A stretch of DNA of 64,000 nt from Acanthochromis polyacanthus (lineage: Eukaryota > Chordata > Actinopteri > Pomacentridae). The stretch spans positions 6,472,064-6,536,063 of the forward strand of contig NC_067115.1 of NCBI RefSeq assembly GCF_021347895.1. The letters are read 5' to 3'. Numbering within the stretch: the first letter of the stretch is position 1; the number at the start of each line of letters is the position of its first letter. Made by a program: the position numbers and the translations under genes. Positions 51,052 to 62,699 of the stretch are shown one piece after another. The notes below the pieces were generated by a model that searched no databases, was not told the origin of the DNA, and was given only the letters and a program-made list of their open reading frames with translations.

Positions 51052-53679
51052 CTTATTTGAGGGGCTGTCAAGGTAACTTTCAAGTTAAGTGCATGTTACA
51101 ACTCACAGTAGTGTTTTAGAAAAATGTGTTTTAGTGCTATCAAATTATAATAATTGCTGCATTAATGTTTTTGTTGCTTTAATATTGCAGCTGTTCTCGG
51201 TGATTTTATGACTTTAGATCAGCTGGGTAGCCTGTGATTTTTTTCCCTCAGTGATCGACAAATCTTAATCTATAAAATCATAATTTATAATTATTTGTTT
51301 AAATTTGGCATTATTAAACTAAATCTGCAAAATAAATAAAACTGTCTTGCAGATATGATGAAGAAAACGGTACAGTTTCCTTCTGAATTAAAAATAGAAC
51401 AACTTCTGTAAAGTAACTCAAAACAAATGAGGAACAGGACTTGATTCTTTGTCTGAGTCATACAAAACAATATAGTGTAAAATCAGTTTCTGATGGAAAC
51501 CAGCTGCTGACTATGGCTTTGTATTTACTGTACATGTTAGAGTTGTATGTTTGCTCCTTGAACAACTGTATCTAAAGCAACAAAGCACATTTCTCAAACC
51601 ATATTTCTAAAATGAAGTATTGTCTTCAAATTTTAACATCTATGCCTTTTATTTACTTCTCACTGCTCAGTTTTTGTGCCAGCGGGACCTTAAACTTGAT
51701 CACTAACAGCAAAATGAACCTTTAAACTAACTTACTAATTACCCACCCAGGTCTTCAGGTGGTCTGCTGGAACTAGGCTGACCTGCTGGAATTAGCTCAG
51801 TCCTCCGTTAGTTTCCGTTTGCAGACAGCACCTGAGCCTGGCTGTCTATTATTAATCACACCAGCCTCTATTTCCAGCCGTGGCCTTAATCTCGGGGTTT
51901 AACTTGGGCTGTGTTGACAAAGAAATGGGCCTCAAATAGCACATTAGCATGCAAGCTTAGTGCACTCCTCTTTATATTTGGCTGAATGTCCCTGAGGTCA
52001 ACTCTCAGCGGAGCTAAGACTGTCTGAGGTAACCGTCTTAGTGCTGTGCTGTTTCCAGGCATAAAGACCAGTGTTAATGCCATTTATTTCCATTAAAATT
52101 AGATTTTTAATGAGGATGAATTGTCGTATTACCATATTACTGTTCCTGCGTTGATGTCTGAGCTGCTATTTTACATTTTACACTCGAGCGTTTGTGCTGC
52201 ATGGAGGATTGTGTGAGCCGTGAAGCTTCAGGTGCTTCAGTCAGTCAGTGAAATGTAAAACAGGCTGCTGTCCAGCCAAAAGACGTATGACAGTATGCTG
52301 AAAGTCACACTTCACTGAAAGCCCTGAGTTGCTGACTAATATGTTTTCCAAGAATTTTAGCATTAGAACCGAGACCGGATTCTTCTTAGTTGGTGATGCT
52401 CTGTCGCAGGAAGTATGACTCATGTTCCTGAAATTCAGATAATGGCAGCTGAACATTCCTGTAAGTGTGACTGTAGGGTGGTCAGATATGAAACTCAGAC
52501 ATTGTGGGCGAAATAATATGTAGTTTCATAAAACTGGAAAAAATCAGGTAAAAATAAAATAACTGAAACAAACAAGAACTATTAGAGCTAAGATTTTTAT
52601 TTAAATGGGGTTTCAGTGCTTACTGACTGACTTTTTAGTTTTTTTTTTGTTTACACTTTGTTGTTGAATATAGTTGATTTTGACTTTAAATGGATGAAAT
52701 GACCATTTTTTCCCTCTATCAATCTCCCCTCAGTAACTCGTACAAAATAAAAGCGTCTTTTCATTATTTTTTGCACATTTATATCAGACTATTCTGACTT
52801 TTGATTCAGAGGTGTTTACACTAGATTAACAGATCTTTTTAATTCTTAACTAAGAGATTTTAACTTTTATAGTGATGCTCTGTCATAATTAAATGTATTT
52901 TTATTGAATTAAATTAATTGTTCTTTTTATTTGCTTCATATACTAAGTTACATTTAATTGTAAATAACTTAAATTTTCTTTTTTCTTTCTTTGCCTCATT
53001 ACAATACATTTAATTTTATTATACAAACAGTAAGTCTATGTAGAGACTGAGATTTGACTCTGATGAACTTGGATGAAGGTGAAACTGACACTTTTTACTG
53101 AAACTCAGAACAAAAATTCAAAGAGGAACATTCTCCATTTGCTAGCTGAATAACCGCATATCCTAACCTCACTCATTAATAGTTTTTCACATTTATCATA
53201 TTCCTTACATTTCAGACCCACTACATTTTTATTTTTCCATTTCATCAATTTTTTTTTTTGTATTCACTGATTTTTTTTTTCATTCTCTGTTAAAAATGTA
53301 TTCCTCTAACTGATTACTCAAGAGAGTTCTTGTGAATGTGAAGTAGTTAGTCAGCGAGAAGTAATGAGGTTCACTCGAACCTCAGAATTCTTATCTGCTG
53401 CAAAGATGAACATATTTACTGTAACAGCTGTTGTTGTCTGCCAGCATCCCACCTCATAGAAATGTCTGCTATGTTCTGCAGCCGTCACCACTTCCAACAC
53501 ATCGGCAGTTCCACAGAACATCGTCATCGGTGGCCGAGTTACAGACGAACGGCAAAAAGAAAATTGTTTTACAAAGTGTATCACTGGTTCAGTGTAGAGA
53601 ACCTGAATCCTACCAAAACTTTAATGCTTGTATGGGGACACCAAACACTAAAATCCCTCATATGTATCCACATATCCTT
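51052..53679. other. Intergenic, no gene seen
   Basis: AT-rich. The segment around 51770-52060 is less repetitive, more balanced in base composition and could be conserved non-coding DNA. Confidence 0.35.
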
Positions 53680-53762
53680 AAACTATTTTCCTCTCATTTG
53701 GAGCTCCTGTAACGGTGAACTTTCCCCATTGTGGGATGAATAAAGCTTATCTTATCTTATAG
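53680..53762 (+). repeat. LINE 3'-tail-like sequence
   Basis: GAACTTTCCCCATTGTGGGA followed by ATAAAG and CTTAT repeats, as at the 3' ends of fish LINEs. The coding part is absent. Confidence 0.5.
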
Positions 53763-54630
53763 TGGCTGTGAAAGTCAAAGTTGTAGAAGCTGGCTATTAA
53801 TTGCTCAACGATTAATTGCCATTAATAATTTAGATATCTAAAAACTTATTAACTGATACGGTGGCTGCCAGAAAATATATTGTGGGTTTGTTGTCATATC
53901 TGGTTATTCCACCAGTTGTCCATCTCTGTTGTCTTAACCTTAATATTTAGAATAGTCAGGTAAAGTTGTTTTCTAACATGTATAATACAGTTTTGATTCT
54001 TATTATTTAAATTACTCTAGTAAATTCACATATTAAATAACAATGTCTTAACCTCAATATTTAAGCTTGTTAGGTTAATTCTGTCTGATAGTACTCTTGC
54101 CAGAAAGCTCTTTCGAGCCGCTGCTGTTTAAATAAAGCAATTTGACTTACATTAAGCATTACTGACAGTAAAAAGGGTTTTATCTGCATATGGAAAAAGC
54201 GTCCACTGTGCTTATTATTTCAGCAATTAAGTGATTAGTTATTGTTAACATGACCAACTATCTGATGAAGCAGTTGTATAAAATGTACACATCTAGTTAA
54301 ATGATACGTTGAACAGTAAATTCACACATAAAAGTGAGGCAGTCCTTTATTCACCAGTCATTCTTGTAGGTGTTTCATAAAATTTCTCAACAGGGTATTT
54401 TTAGAGCTAGTTAATAGCAGCTATAACCAACTAGTCTGGAAAGTAAAATCTTAAACCTGCATTCTGTCTGACACCCAGGAGGGGGTGACTGCTCTAGCTG
54501 CAACTATTGTTAATGTAGATGACAAAATAAGCCGACTTCTCACTTGATTTGCTCCCTCAGTAAATGTTTTTCTAACAAGATTTTGGTTTCATTTGCTATT
54601 TTTAAGTCTCCTTCATACAGTATGATGGTA
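53763..54630. other. Intergenic, no gene seen
   Basis: AT-rich, no recognised feature. Confidence 0.4.
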
Positions 54631-54985
54631 ATTTAGATTAGATTTGATTAAACTTTATTGGTATTTCGCAAAGAACAAGTACTAAGGCAACAAAATGCAA
54701 TTAAGCATTTGACTAGAGACACAAAAACAGCAGTACAGCGCATTATATGCAGTAAGTTACAGTATGGACAGTAGTATAAACACAATAAGTATATGAATAT
54801 ATAGCTATGGATACAATATGAAATAGGTAATCTAAATATACAGGTAGGGATTGATAATGGGCACTATAAATGGTAAACATTGTAACTGGCGTTATTGTGG
54901 TTTCATATGTGCAGTACATACACAGGATGAACAACATGACCACAGTGGATATGGTATGAGATGTAAGCAGTATAAGCACAGTTTT
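54631..54985 (-). repeat. Interspersed LINE-3'-UTR-like repeat
   Basis: Starts TTAGATTAGATTTGATTAAA and CTTTATTGG, followed by AAGGCAACAAAATGCAATTA and a long tract of ATATG/CAGTA words, resembling a common fish LINE 3' region in reverse orientation. Confidence 0.5.
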
Positions 54986-56455
54986 ATTTTGTACATTATG
55001 GTCCTATTTAGAGGAAAATAGAAGGTAAAGCAGGTTAGGTTTTAGCTCAGGGCTGTATTGTGAGTGACAGTCGCTGCTGTTTGAGTCGTGTCCTTCAGTT
55101 CTTAGCAGGTCTGGGCGGTGAATAATAGCAACACGAAAATAGCTTGTTTTTTTCTCTTGAATGCGTCAGATGCAAACTGCCGTGAAAGCTCAGAACAAAA
55201 ATCTGAGGTTCAGATAAACGAACCCAAAGAATGCTCATCATATCCGTTCTGCATATTTATGTGTTATATTTTATATATTTAATTGATCCTGTTTCTGACT
55301 GAACCTCAGCACTGTGCAGTATCTTCATCCTCATTGTCTTCCAGGTTTTCTGGCTTTCTTTATTTAATGTGCATCAATGTAAGATTATTTCTTTATCCTG
55401 ATTGTTTATTTTTTTTATTCGTGTGTAAATTATTCATTTGTGTGTTTTTCATTGTTGTGTTAACATTAAAGCGATTACATCTATATTGAACCTTTTAAAA
55501 AACCTTTAAGCCTTTAATTAAAGCTGTACGAGAAAGAAAATAATTAAAATCAGGAAAATTTGCAATATTTATTGACTGCAATAAAATATTTTATCAGAAT
55601 AAATATTTTAGCTCTTGGTTGGCCAAAAAAAACAAACAAACAAAAAAAAATGATGAAAACAACCAAAAGCCAAACTGGACCCTTCAAATTTTGCTCCTCA
55701 AACCAAAAACTGACTGTTTTTCTCCTCTTATTAGTTCTTTATTCACCTTATTTTGTTGTTTTTTTAAAATCACATTGAGCTTTCTGGCTCTTTGGTAATA
55801 CACATTAATTCACAATGCGGATATTTAAAGCAGTTTTTAAATGCATGTGTAATTAACTGGAGAGGTTTCGGTTCAACATTGTCACTTGTAACAACAATAA
55901 ATCCTGTAAATATCCGTCCTGGAAATCCTTTATCTAAAACAAAGCCAACAGAGATGCCCACGCTCTCCCTGTAATCTGATCAGGAGCAATATTACCTAAT
56001 TGATAAGCAGTGAATGTGAACATGAAAACAAACGGTTTAATCAGTCTGCTCTCTTATTTAATGCTGCTCATCTCGTCTCCTGGACCAAACATATGCCCGC
56101 TCTGCCCTGAATAATAAGCTACCTGCGGTGATGAAACGGACCTAATTCGGCACGTCGCAGAGCAGTGGATTCTGTTTGAGACAGAATAGTTTGTCTCATC
56201 AGAGGGAATTCAAAGAGTGACACACTTTACCACAGCTTAGGCCGATCAATAGCTGTATACTGTGTAGCCGTTAGCGATGTGGAGGTGAGACAATGGCCTC
56301 TCCTTATCAATAACCCACTCACTGATCACCTCGTCGACCCTTGACCACCTCGTTTCCCTCCTGATGTACGGTACAGTACATCTAAACCCACCTCCACTTT
56401 CTCCCGTCGCCCTCGTGGCTATAATTGGCTCTCTTGGCCGAGCTGGATAATGTGT
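54986..56455 (+). promoter_or_regulatory. Upstream region of the 123-residue gene
   Basis: The last 500 bp before the TATA box are GC-richer, free of recognised repeats and contain an inverted CCAAT (ATTGG, about 56424) and GATA-type sites (CTTATCAATA, about 56300). Regulatory role inferred from position. Confidence 0.35.
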
Positions 56456-56463
56456 TATAAAAG
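56456..56463 (+). promoter_or_regulatory. TATA box (TATAAAAG)
   Basis: Consensus TATAAAAG, with an expected start about 30 bp downstream (near 56486-56490), followed by an exon ending in a consensus donor at 56663. Good fit to a focused promoter. Confidence 0.65.
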
Positions 56464-56485
56464 CTCCTCTGGCCCGGCTTATCCT

Positions 56486-56663
56486 CTGACAGCGCTTACA
56501 GAATCACACCTCCATGTCTTCGCAACATGTTCAGTACATGCTGAGAGCCTTAGCAGAGCTCAGCTGACGCCCACAGACTGCTGGCATCCTGCGTGAAAAC
56601 GGAGAGGAAGAAGAAGAAGGAAGCGCTCCAGAAAGGAGGAAACTTCACTGGGAAGAATCACAG
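56486..56663 (+). other. Non-coding first exon of the 123-residue gene
   Basis: Lies between the TATA box and the donor CACAG|GTGAGTG. Splicing to the acceptor at 61158 places the ATG two bases into the second exon. The start is estimated from TATA spacing. The exon includes a 17-codon upstream ORF. Confidence 0.5.
56514..56567 (+). other. Upstream ORF (17 codons) in the 5' UTR
   Basis: Reads MSSQHVQYMLRALAELS then TGA, inside the first exon. If transcribed it would precede the main start and could dampen its translation (inference). Confidence 0.35.
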
Positions 56664-56989
56664 GTGAGTGTTTGTGACAGTGACGTGATACTTCTGTGTT
56701 GTTAATTGTAATTTACTGGTTGTTTTTTTGCATCCAGGCTCACATTTCTACTCTGTTCAACCCATGACATGGAAATAAATATTCTTAAACACTGAGAAAT
56801 CAAAAAGAAAACAAAGCAAGCTTATGCAATGGACTGAAAAGACGTAGGCTGAAGCTCATTATACCTTCAGTTTGTAAATTTTTTTGGAGATCGTGTAGGA
56901 TTTATACTCTGAGTATATATATTTAAAGCCGAAAGTCCCAAACAACAACAACACACCCATGTACACAGCTTAGTTTTATATTTCTTAAC

Positions 56990-57115
56990 CTGCTAATCAA
57001 AGGTTTCTGGGTGTTTTTATTGAGTCCTGCACTTCAGTGGGAACAGAACAACAATGAAGAAGGAGAACTCAGAAGTGTCTTCTGTGCAGAACGACAGGAA
57101 TCGTAGAACAAACGA
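56990..57115 (-). repeat. Family P repeat, copy 6 (reversed fragment)
   Basis: On the minus strand: TTCTGCACAGAAGACACTTC, CTCCTTCTTCATTGTTGTTC, then AGTGCAGGACTC, matching the right half of the family in reverse. Confidence 0.55.
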
Positions 57116-57201
57116 ACAAAAATTTAAAATGGTTGAAATCCTTCTATCATTTATTTTTACAAAAATAGGAAAAAACTGGAATTAACGTGCAACACTTTGC
57201 C

Positions 57202-57561
57202 AGGGCTGCACAGTGGAGCAGTGGTTAGCACTTTCGCCTTGCAGCAAGAAGATCCCCGGTTCAAATCCCAGCCTGGGATCTTTCTGCATGGAGTTTGCAT
57301 GTTCTCCATGTGCATGTGTGGGTTTTCTCCGGGCACTTCGGCTTCCTCCCACAGTCCAAAAAATGTGAGGTTAATTGATTACTCTAAATTGCCCGTCGGT
57401 GTGAATGTGAGTGTGATTGTTTGTCTGTATATGTAGCCCTGTGACAGACTGGTGACCTGTCCAGGGTGTCCCCTGTCTTAGCCCGAGTCAGCTGGGATAG
57501 GCTCCAGCACCCCCCGCGACCCTAGTGAGGATAAAGCGGTGTATAGAGAATGGATAGATGG
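57202..57561 (+). mobile_element. tRNA-derived SINE, copy 2
   Basis: Perfect 11-bp target duplication AACACTTTGCC (57191-57201 and 57562-57572). Head GGGCTGCACAGTGGAGCAGT with GTGGTTAGCACTTT and GGTTCAAATCCC (pol III boxes); tail GGATAGATGG. Same family as 25832-26208. Lies in the intron of the 123-residue gene. Confidence 0.93.
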
Positions 57562-57572
57562 AACACTTTGCC

Positions 57573-60321
57573 TAATGTTCACAGACAGAAAACGCTGAGG
57601 TAAAATGATAGCTCCACATACTATAGATCAATTATTACATACATCTTTAATTTGTTGTCAAAACTCCCAAAAAGTCCATCAGTTTTTGCTATTTAGCGGT
57701 TGGCCATATCCGAATTACTGAAAGATGATGCACAGCTCAGTATCATTGATTTTTCTTGTGGTGTTAATCACTGCTAAGAACTACTCCTGAATTCTTGTCG
57801 ACAATAAATACTGCTGCCTCTGAATGCTGACTTCTCTTTTTTTTTTTTTTGAAGATCTTCAACATCCAAACTTGGTCAAGTCTTCGACTCTGGCCCATGA
57901 TTTGTGACTTAGATTCTACTTCAGTATCACAAAGGTGGCTCTCTTTTAAACCTGCTCTATCGCCATGGTAACTGATGCTGTGGAGCTAACATGTTCCAGA
58001 GCAGGGTTTGTTCAGAATTTTGAATTTACAACGGTGGTAACAAACTGCCCCCTTTTAAAGAAATGGTTTCCGAACGGTTATTTATGAACAATACAAATTT
58101 TCTTTAAGTGATTTTTTTTTTTTTTTTTTTTTGCTTCTTGTTGGCTATATTTGATAAGTAAGCAGAGATTGTATGTTTGTATGCTTTATCTGTACACACG
58201 CTGACCTGTATGCTACTAAATCCACTGACTGAAACCGTGTAGTTACAGTACCCTGTATGCAACATGTTGCCATGGGAACCCAATATGCATTTGGCTGGTA
58301 ATGCAGAAATCATATAAATGTGTTTTATGTTTGGACCATTTATATAATGCAGCTTATAGAAGAGAGTTTAGAAAATTCAATATTTTATTAGTATATATTA
58401 CAGAGGATTTTCAGTTAGTTACATTAATTTTGCTTTGATTTGGCCAAAAGTTAAATTGTTATCCTGCAGTGTGGGACAGACCGAAATGCACTTAAATGCA
58501 ATATCATGTCTAAATACCTGAAGTTTAAAATTTAATAGTTTTATTCTGTTAGAAATAAGCTGCAGCACCGAATGATAAAATAGCCAGTTTCCCACCAGCA
58601 TTCCTGTCTTGCATCATTTGCAGTCGCAGCCCCTTCCTCATTATTGTCCATTAAAACAACCTGTTTATTGAAGCAGCTGCACAGGATTGGTTCATTTTGT
58701 TAAACGCGCCTTCACCCTTCTTTGTGTTTATATAGTTAATAGTTCTGGTGAAAGATGTGATTTCAGTGATTTTTTTTTTCCCCCTTAAAAATAACATTTA
58801 ATCACTGTTTTGCAGATTTACATTCCTTTTTTAGAACTATTCCAGAACTTCGTTGCTGATATGGATCTTTGCTTTTTTTGTAAACATGCAACTTCCTCTG
58901 AGTTTAGACTCATTCTGAAACTAAAACTTAAGCTGCAGACAGTCTGGAAGCATCTTATTTCTTCACGTTACACACAATTTATGCAGTTTTAGACTCCACT
59001 ACATCTCATTTTAATTAAATATGAATTGACTCATGATGCAGTAGTTTTTGTTGCTTTCTTACATGTCATAAATATGATTGCTTTGTGTCCTCCTCACAGT
59101 TGACACTGTGCGACTCTAAAAGAGCAGAACAAAGGCACTGTTCGATTTTCTCCACCATGCTTGTGTAATGTCCAAGTATTTATCGGGCTGTTTCTGGGAA
59201 ATTTGGTTACATAATGTTGCAACAGTTCCAGAGGAAAAAAGTGATTTTAATTGAAGTTTATAACAGAAAATCCTGCTCCTCTAAACAGAGCTTGCAGAAA
59301 ATATAACAGAGACAATAAGGAGTGTTTTTTTGGTCATGGATCGAGGGTGGAGTGTTTTTGAGAAGCTTCCAAAGACATGAATTAAATTGCATAATATGTC
59401 AGGATTTATGACTACAACTGTTGAATTAGGAAAAGAAAAAAGGATCTTACCTGTTGCTGCCTGTTACATGTCTCCCTTACAAGTAGACAGATCTGAAGAT
59501 GAACAAATGTGTGTTGATTTGTAGCTCATCTTCCCAGTTTAAAATGATTTGAAACTACTTTTAAGAAGTTTGCTCCTGCTGCTTTTTAGAAAAAATGTTC
59601 ATTCACATGTGCAGCCCCAACAAGTCATTTCTGGAAAGAAATTCACATCCAATAATTACTACTTTAACATCCCTCATGTTAAAGTGTGGGTACGATTTTC
59701 ATTCAAGAATATGAAATTAAATTACACTTCATTTGTACACTTTGCCTCTTTCCTTACTTCCAAGTAATTTTCTCAGCCCAAAGATTTCTGAATAACGGTA
59801 ACCTAGCTGCTAGTTAGAGCTGAGTTAGTCATCGTTTCCCGGCTGCGCTGAGAAATGCAGATTTTATTTTATTTTTTTCCACAGAATAATGAACCTCTTT
59901 ATTTGCTGAACTTTCAAACAAGACCTATACAATAAAGTGGTTTTGATGAAATAGTTCAAAGACTGTTGGAAATTTGAGAATTCTTTCTGTTTTTTCACTT
60001 TCCCGTTGATAAATGCATAACATAGAGGATTTATAAATATATACAACATGTCATTCAAACGCACTAAGCTGTTAGGGGTTCAGAGGGCAAAACATGCTGG
60101 ATTAGTAAAATAAATGCAGCGTGGATCAAAAAAGAGTAAACAGAGGAGCAAGTTGTTAGAAGATACATTCAGCATGGTCAAGCATCTTCCACAGCTGAAG
60201 TGCAGAGTTTGCACAGGTTTTAAAAATGTTAATAAGCTATAGTTAATTACCAATAGTATGTAGAGTTGCCAGTTTCAGAAAATAAAAACCTCTAAGAAAT
60301 TCCACTTTTTCTTTTTTATGA
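57573..60321 (+). other. Intron of the 123-residue gene, no further feature
   Basis: AT-rich with a T run at 58111-58132. No exon-like ORF or repeat ends recognised. Confidence 0.4.
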
Positions 60322-60325
60322 TTAA

Positions 60326-60614
60326 CCCTGGTGTCGTCCTGCGGGTCAAATTGACCATTTTGAAAATTTGGAAATGTGGAAAAAAAATATTTTCACAGTG
60401 AAAACTTGCACATTTTCAACATTTTTGGGAAAATATTAAAAAGCATGTATTACATCACCATAATGATTATTTATTCATGGCAGCACAAGCTTTTTTAGTG
60501 GGGAAAAAAAGGAATGTGTTAAAAAAGTTTCTTAAACAACATTCAGAAAAAACTCAACCAGAATCCAGCAAAATTGGCTTTTTTTCTGAATGTTCTTAAA
60601 CATAAAAAAATTTA

Positions 60615-60648
<34 letters not shown>

Positions 60649-60923
60649 CACTTTAGATATTTTTAGGATTTTTTGGAAATTTTTTTAAAAAAATTTGAAA
60701 ATATTCACAATTTTATTTTTTTTAATTTATTTATTTATTTTTTGTTTCTTGCCAAATTTGGGGGATATAAAAAACAACTTTTAAGAGAAACTTTTAGGGA
60801 ATTTTCTTGCTGATGATTTTGCAAATTTTTATAAATTTGAGGGATTTTTTGCTGAATTTTTGTACTTTTTTCAGACATAGGAACAAATATTTCTTGGTGC
60901 CGTGAATGAGGACAACAAGAGGG
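60326..60923. mobile_element. TTAA-flanked MITE (piggyBac-like target), 598 bp
   Basis: TTAA at 60322-60325 and 60924-60927. Inverted ends CCCTGGTGTCGTCCTGCGGG and, on the other strand, CCCTCTTGTTGTCCTCATTC. The interior is AT-rich with a TA microsatellite. No transposase. The CCCTNNTGTCGTCCT terminus is common in fish MITEs. Confidence 0.85.
60616..60647. repeat. (TA)n microsatellite
   Basis: About 15 TA units within the TTAA MITE. Confidence 0.9.
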
Positions 60924-60934
60924 TTAATGCCATT

Positions 60935-61030
60935 CGGTGTCATTCTGCACAGAAGACATTTCTGTTTCCATAGATGTGCAGGACTTTGTATTGCAGTGAA
61001 AAATGAGCCACAGTGAGGAAAAATACTGAA
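60935..61030 (+). repeat. Family P repeat, copy 7 (fragment)
   Basis: ATTCTGCACAGAAGACATTT, TAGATGTGCAGGACTTTG and AGTGAAAAATGAGCC match the right half of the family. Directly abuts the MITE. Confidence 0.55.
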
Positions 61031-61159
61031 ACTGCTTGTCAATTTTTAAGATGAAAGTTACATTACAGATTGTTTGAATATGACTGTTGGGATGAAAATT
61101 CAGGTTTCCCCCTTTAGTATGCAGGCAGTAGAATTAAAGCAGCTGTGCTCCTTTGCAGG

Positions 61160-61531
61160 ATGAAGCCCAGATGTCTCCTCTCCAACGTGGACAGACTTCC
61201 CACCATCAGTGAGATGCAGGAGAGCGACGTGGAGGATGGAGAGATCGACTGCTCCTCACATACCATGGAGGAGTACGTGGACTCCATCAAGGAGCTCTCC
61301 CAGCCGGCCCTCTATCCGCTGCACGGGCCCCTCAGGGGTCACCGCCGCTGGATGCTGCGCTCGTGCACCGCAGTCACACCTGGATTTTTAAATTCCCCGC
61401 GGACCTCTGTCGACTTATCGGATGTGTCGCTGACATTAACTGAGCAGTCGAACTGTGACACGCCATCACGGTTTAGACAAAACCTGCTGGACATGCTGGT
61501 GGCTCAGTCTCCGTTTGCAGGCCTGGTGTGA
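61160..61531 (+). CDS. Unrecognised 123-residue acidic protein, single coding exon
   Basis: I do not recognise this gene. The acceptor CTTTGCAG ends at 61158 and the ATG is at 61160, so the whole coding sequence lies in exon 2 of a two-exon gene whose first exon ends at 56663. The N-terminal third is acidic (VDRLPTISEMQESDVEDGEI, then MEEYVDSIKELSQP). The middle is basic (GPLRGHRRWMLR). The C-terminal part holds a hydrophobic/Ser motif (SVDLSDVSLTLTEQ) and ends FRQNLLDMLVAQSPFAGLV. GC content and third-position bias are clearly higher than in the flanks, supporting real coding. There is no signal peptide or membrane segment, so it is probably intracellular. DRLPTI followed by acidic E/D-G-E loosely recalls the LBH family, but the match is too short to name it. 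Two polyA signals lie 1.0 kb downstream. Confidence 0.85.
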   Translation: MKPRCLLSNVDRLPTISEMQESDVEDGEIDCSSHTMEEYVDSIKELSQPALYPLHGPLRGHRRWMLRSCTAVTPGFLNSPRTSVDLSDVSLTLTEQSNCDTPSRFRQNLLDMLVAQSPFAGLV

Positions 61532-62540
61532 GCCTTGGCGAGGATCTGCTCCCGGCCTGGTCGTCCCTACAGCTCAGCGTTTCATGGCTCATTTATGTCA
61601 GAAGAAACAGAGCTCTGCGCAAGTGATGTGATTCCCTTTGAAGTGCTAAATGAAGGCAACACATGAAACAAAAGATGAAAAGAGAAGAATATCAAGGGCA
61701 GAACAAACAAATGAGCCGAGACTGCCTGAGGAGTGATCGAGCTACGCGGCTGCAAAGTGCCCCTCGGCCACCAGGGGGCCCGCGAAGAAACTGAAACTGG
61801 ATTTCTCTGGGAATAAAGTCTCGATTTAAATATTTAAAGTTGCACTCTCCAAACTCAGGACAATTTAAATTCTTAAATTCAACAAATAATGGCTAAATAT
61901 TTGGGCCCCTAACCTGCCAGAGGCCCCTGGAAATTAACTCAAAATGTAAACTCTCCTTAAGTTATAGTCATAATTTTAAATACTTAAAGATACAGTCCCT
62001 TATTTTGCAATCAAACTCATGAGGGCCCCAAACCAAGGATGATTTTAAATGCCTAAATAAAAGAAAAACTAAGTAGTTGCCCAGGGGCCCACTGACATGC
62101 ACTGAAAATGTGAAATCTCTTCAAGTTCTGGGTTCTAATATAAACATCCAAAGACACAACCCCAGGCTTTTATAGTATAAATTCCCTAACATAAACTCTC
62201 AGACTTTTGTCTTCAGACTCTTCTTAGGGTCTCAAACTAAGAATAATTTAAAATGCCCAAATAAAAACAAGTCCAAACTAGCTGGTTACAGGGCCCTCAG
62301 CTGTCAGGGGCCCAATGAAAAGAAGTGAAAATGTGAGCACTGTTTGGATTATAATTTTAACAGACTTCCACATTTAAACTCTTCTGTAGGAATTTTGAAA
62401 TGGCAGAGTAGTAACGAAGTAAACACTTCAGACCCTTTTGATATGAACAGATAATGTGACCTCACTTTGGACTAAACATTCATTGATACTTGATGTCTTT
62501 GTTTTATTTTAAATCTAGTATAAAAACCAAGTTTTTTATG
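61532..62540 (+). other. 3' UTR of the 123-residue gene
   Basis: About 1 kb between the stop codon and the first polyadenylation signal. It contains four or five spaced copies of a GGGGCCC-rich word (near 61905-61925, 62022-62030, 62085-62090, 62290-62312), suggesting a diverged tandem repeat. Confidence 0.55.
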
Positions 62541-62542
62541 GA

Positions 62543-62548
62543 AATAAA
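62543..62548 (+). other. Polyadenylation signal 1 (AATAAA)
   Basis: Within GGAAATAAAAAGC, followed by a GT-rich stretch starting near 62560. Confidence 0.6.
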
Positions 62549-62642
62549 AAGCACTTTAAATGTTTTTGCACTGCATTCTTGTCGATATAGTTTGGTGTCC
62601 ACTGTTGTTTTGTGTATTTCAAAGATCTTTCACTGAATTTTG

Positions 62643-62648
62643 AATAAA
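62643..62648 (+). other. Polyadenylation signal 2 (AATAAA)
   Basis: Within TTGAATAAAACTGTGGTG, 100 bp after the first; either or both could be used. Confidence 0.5.
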
Positions 62649-62699
62649 ACTGTGGTGAGAAAATGACCAAAAAATGTTTCCAGCTTGCATGTGAACGTC

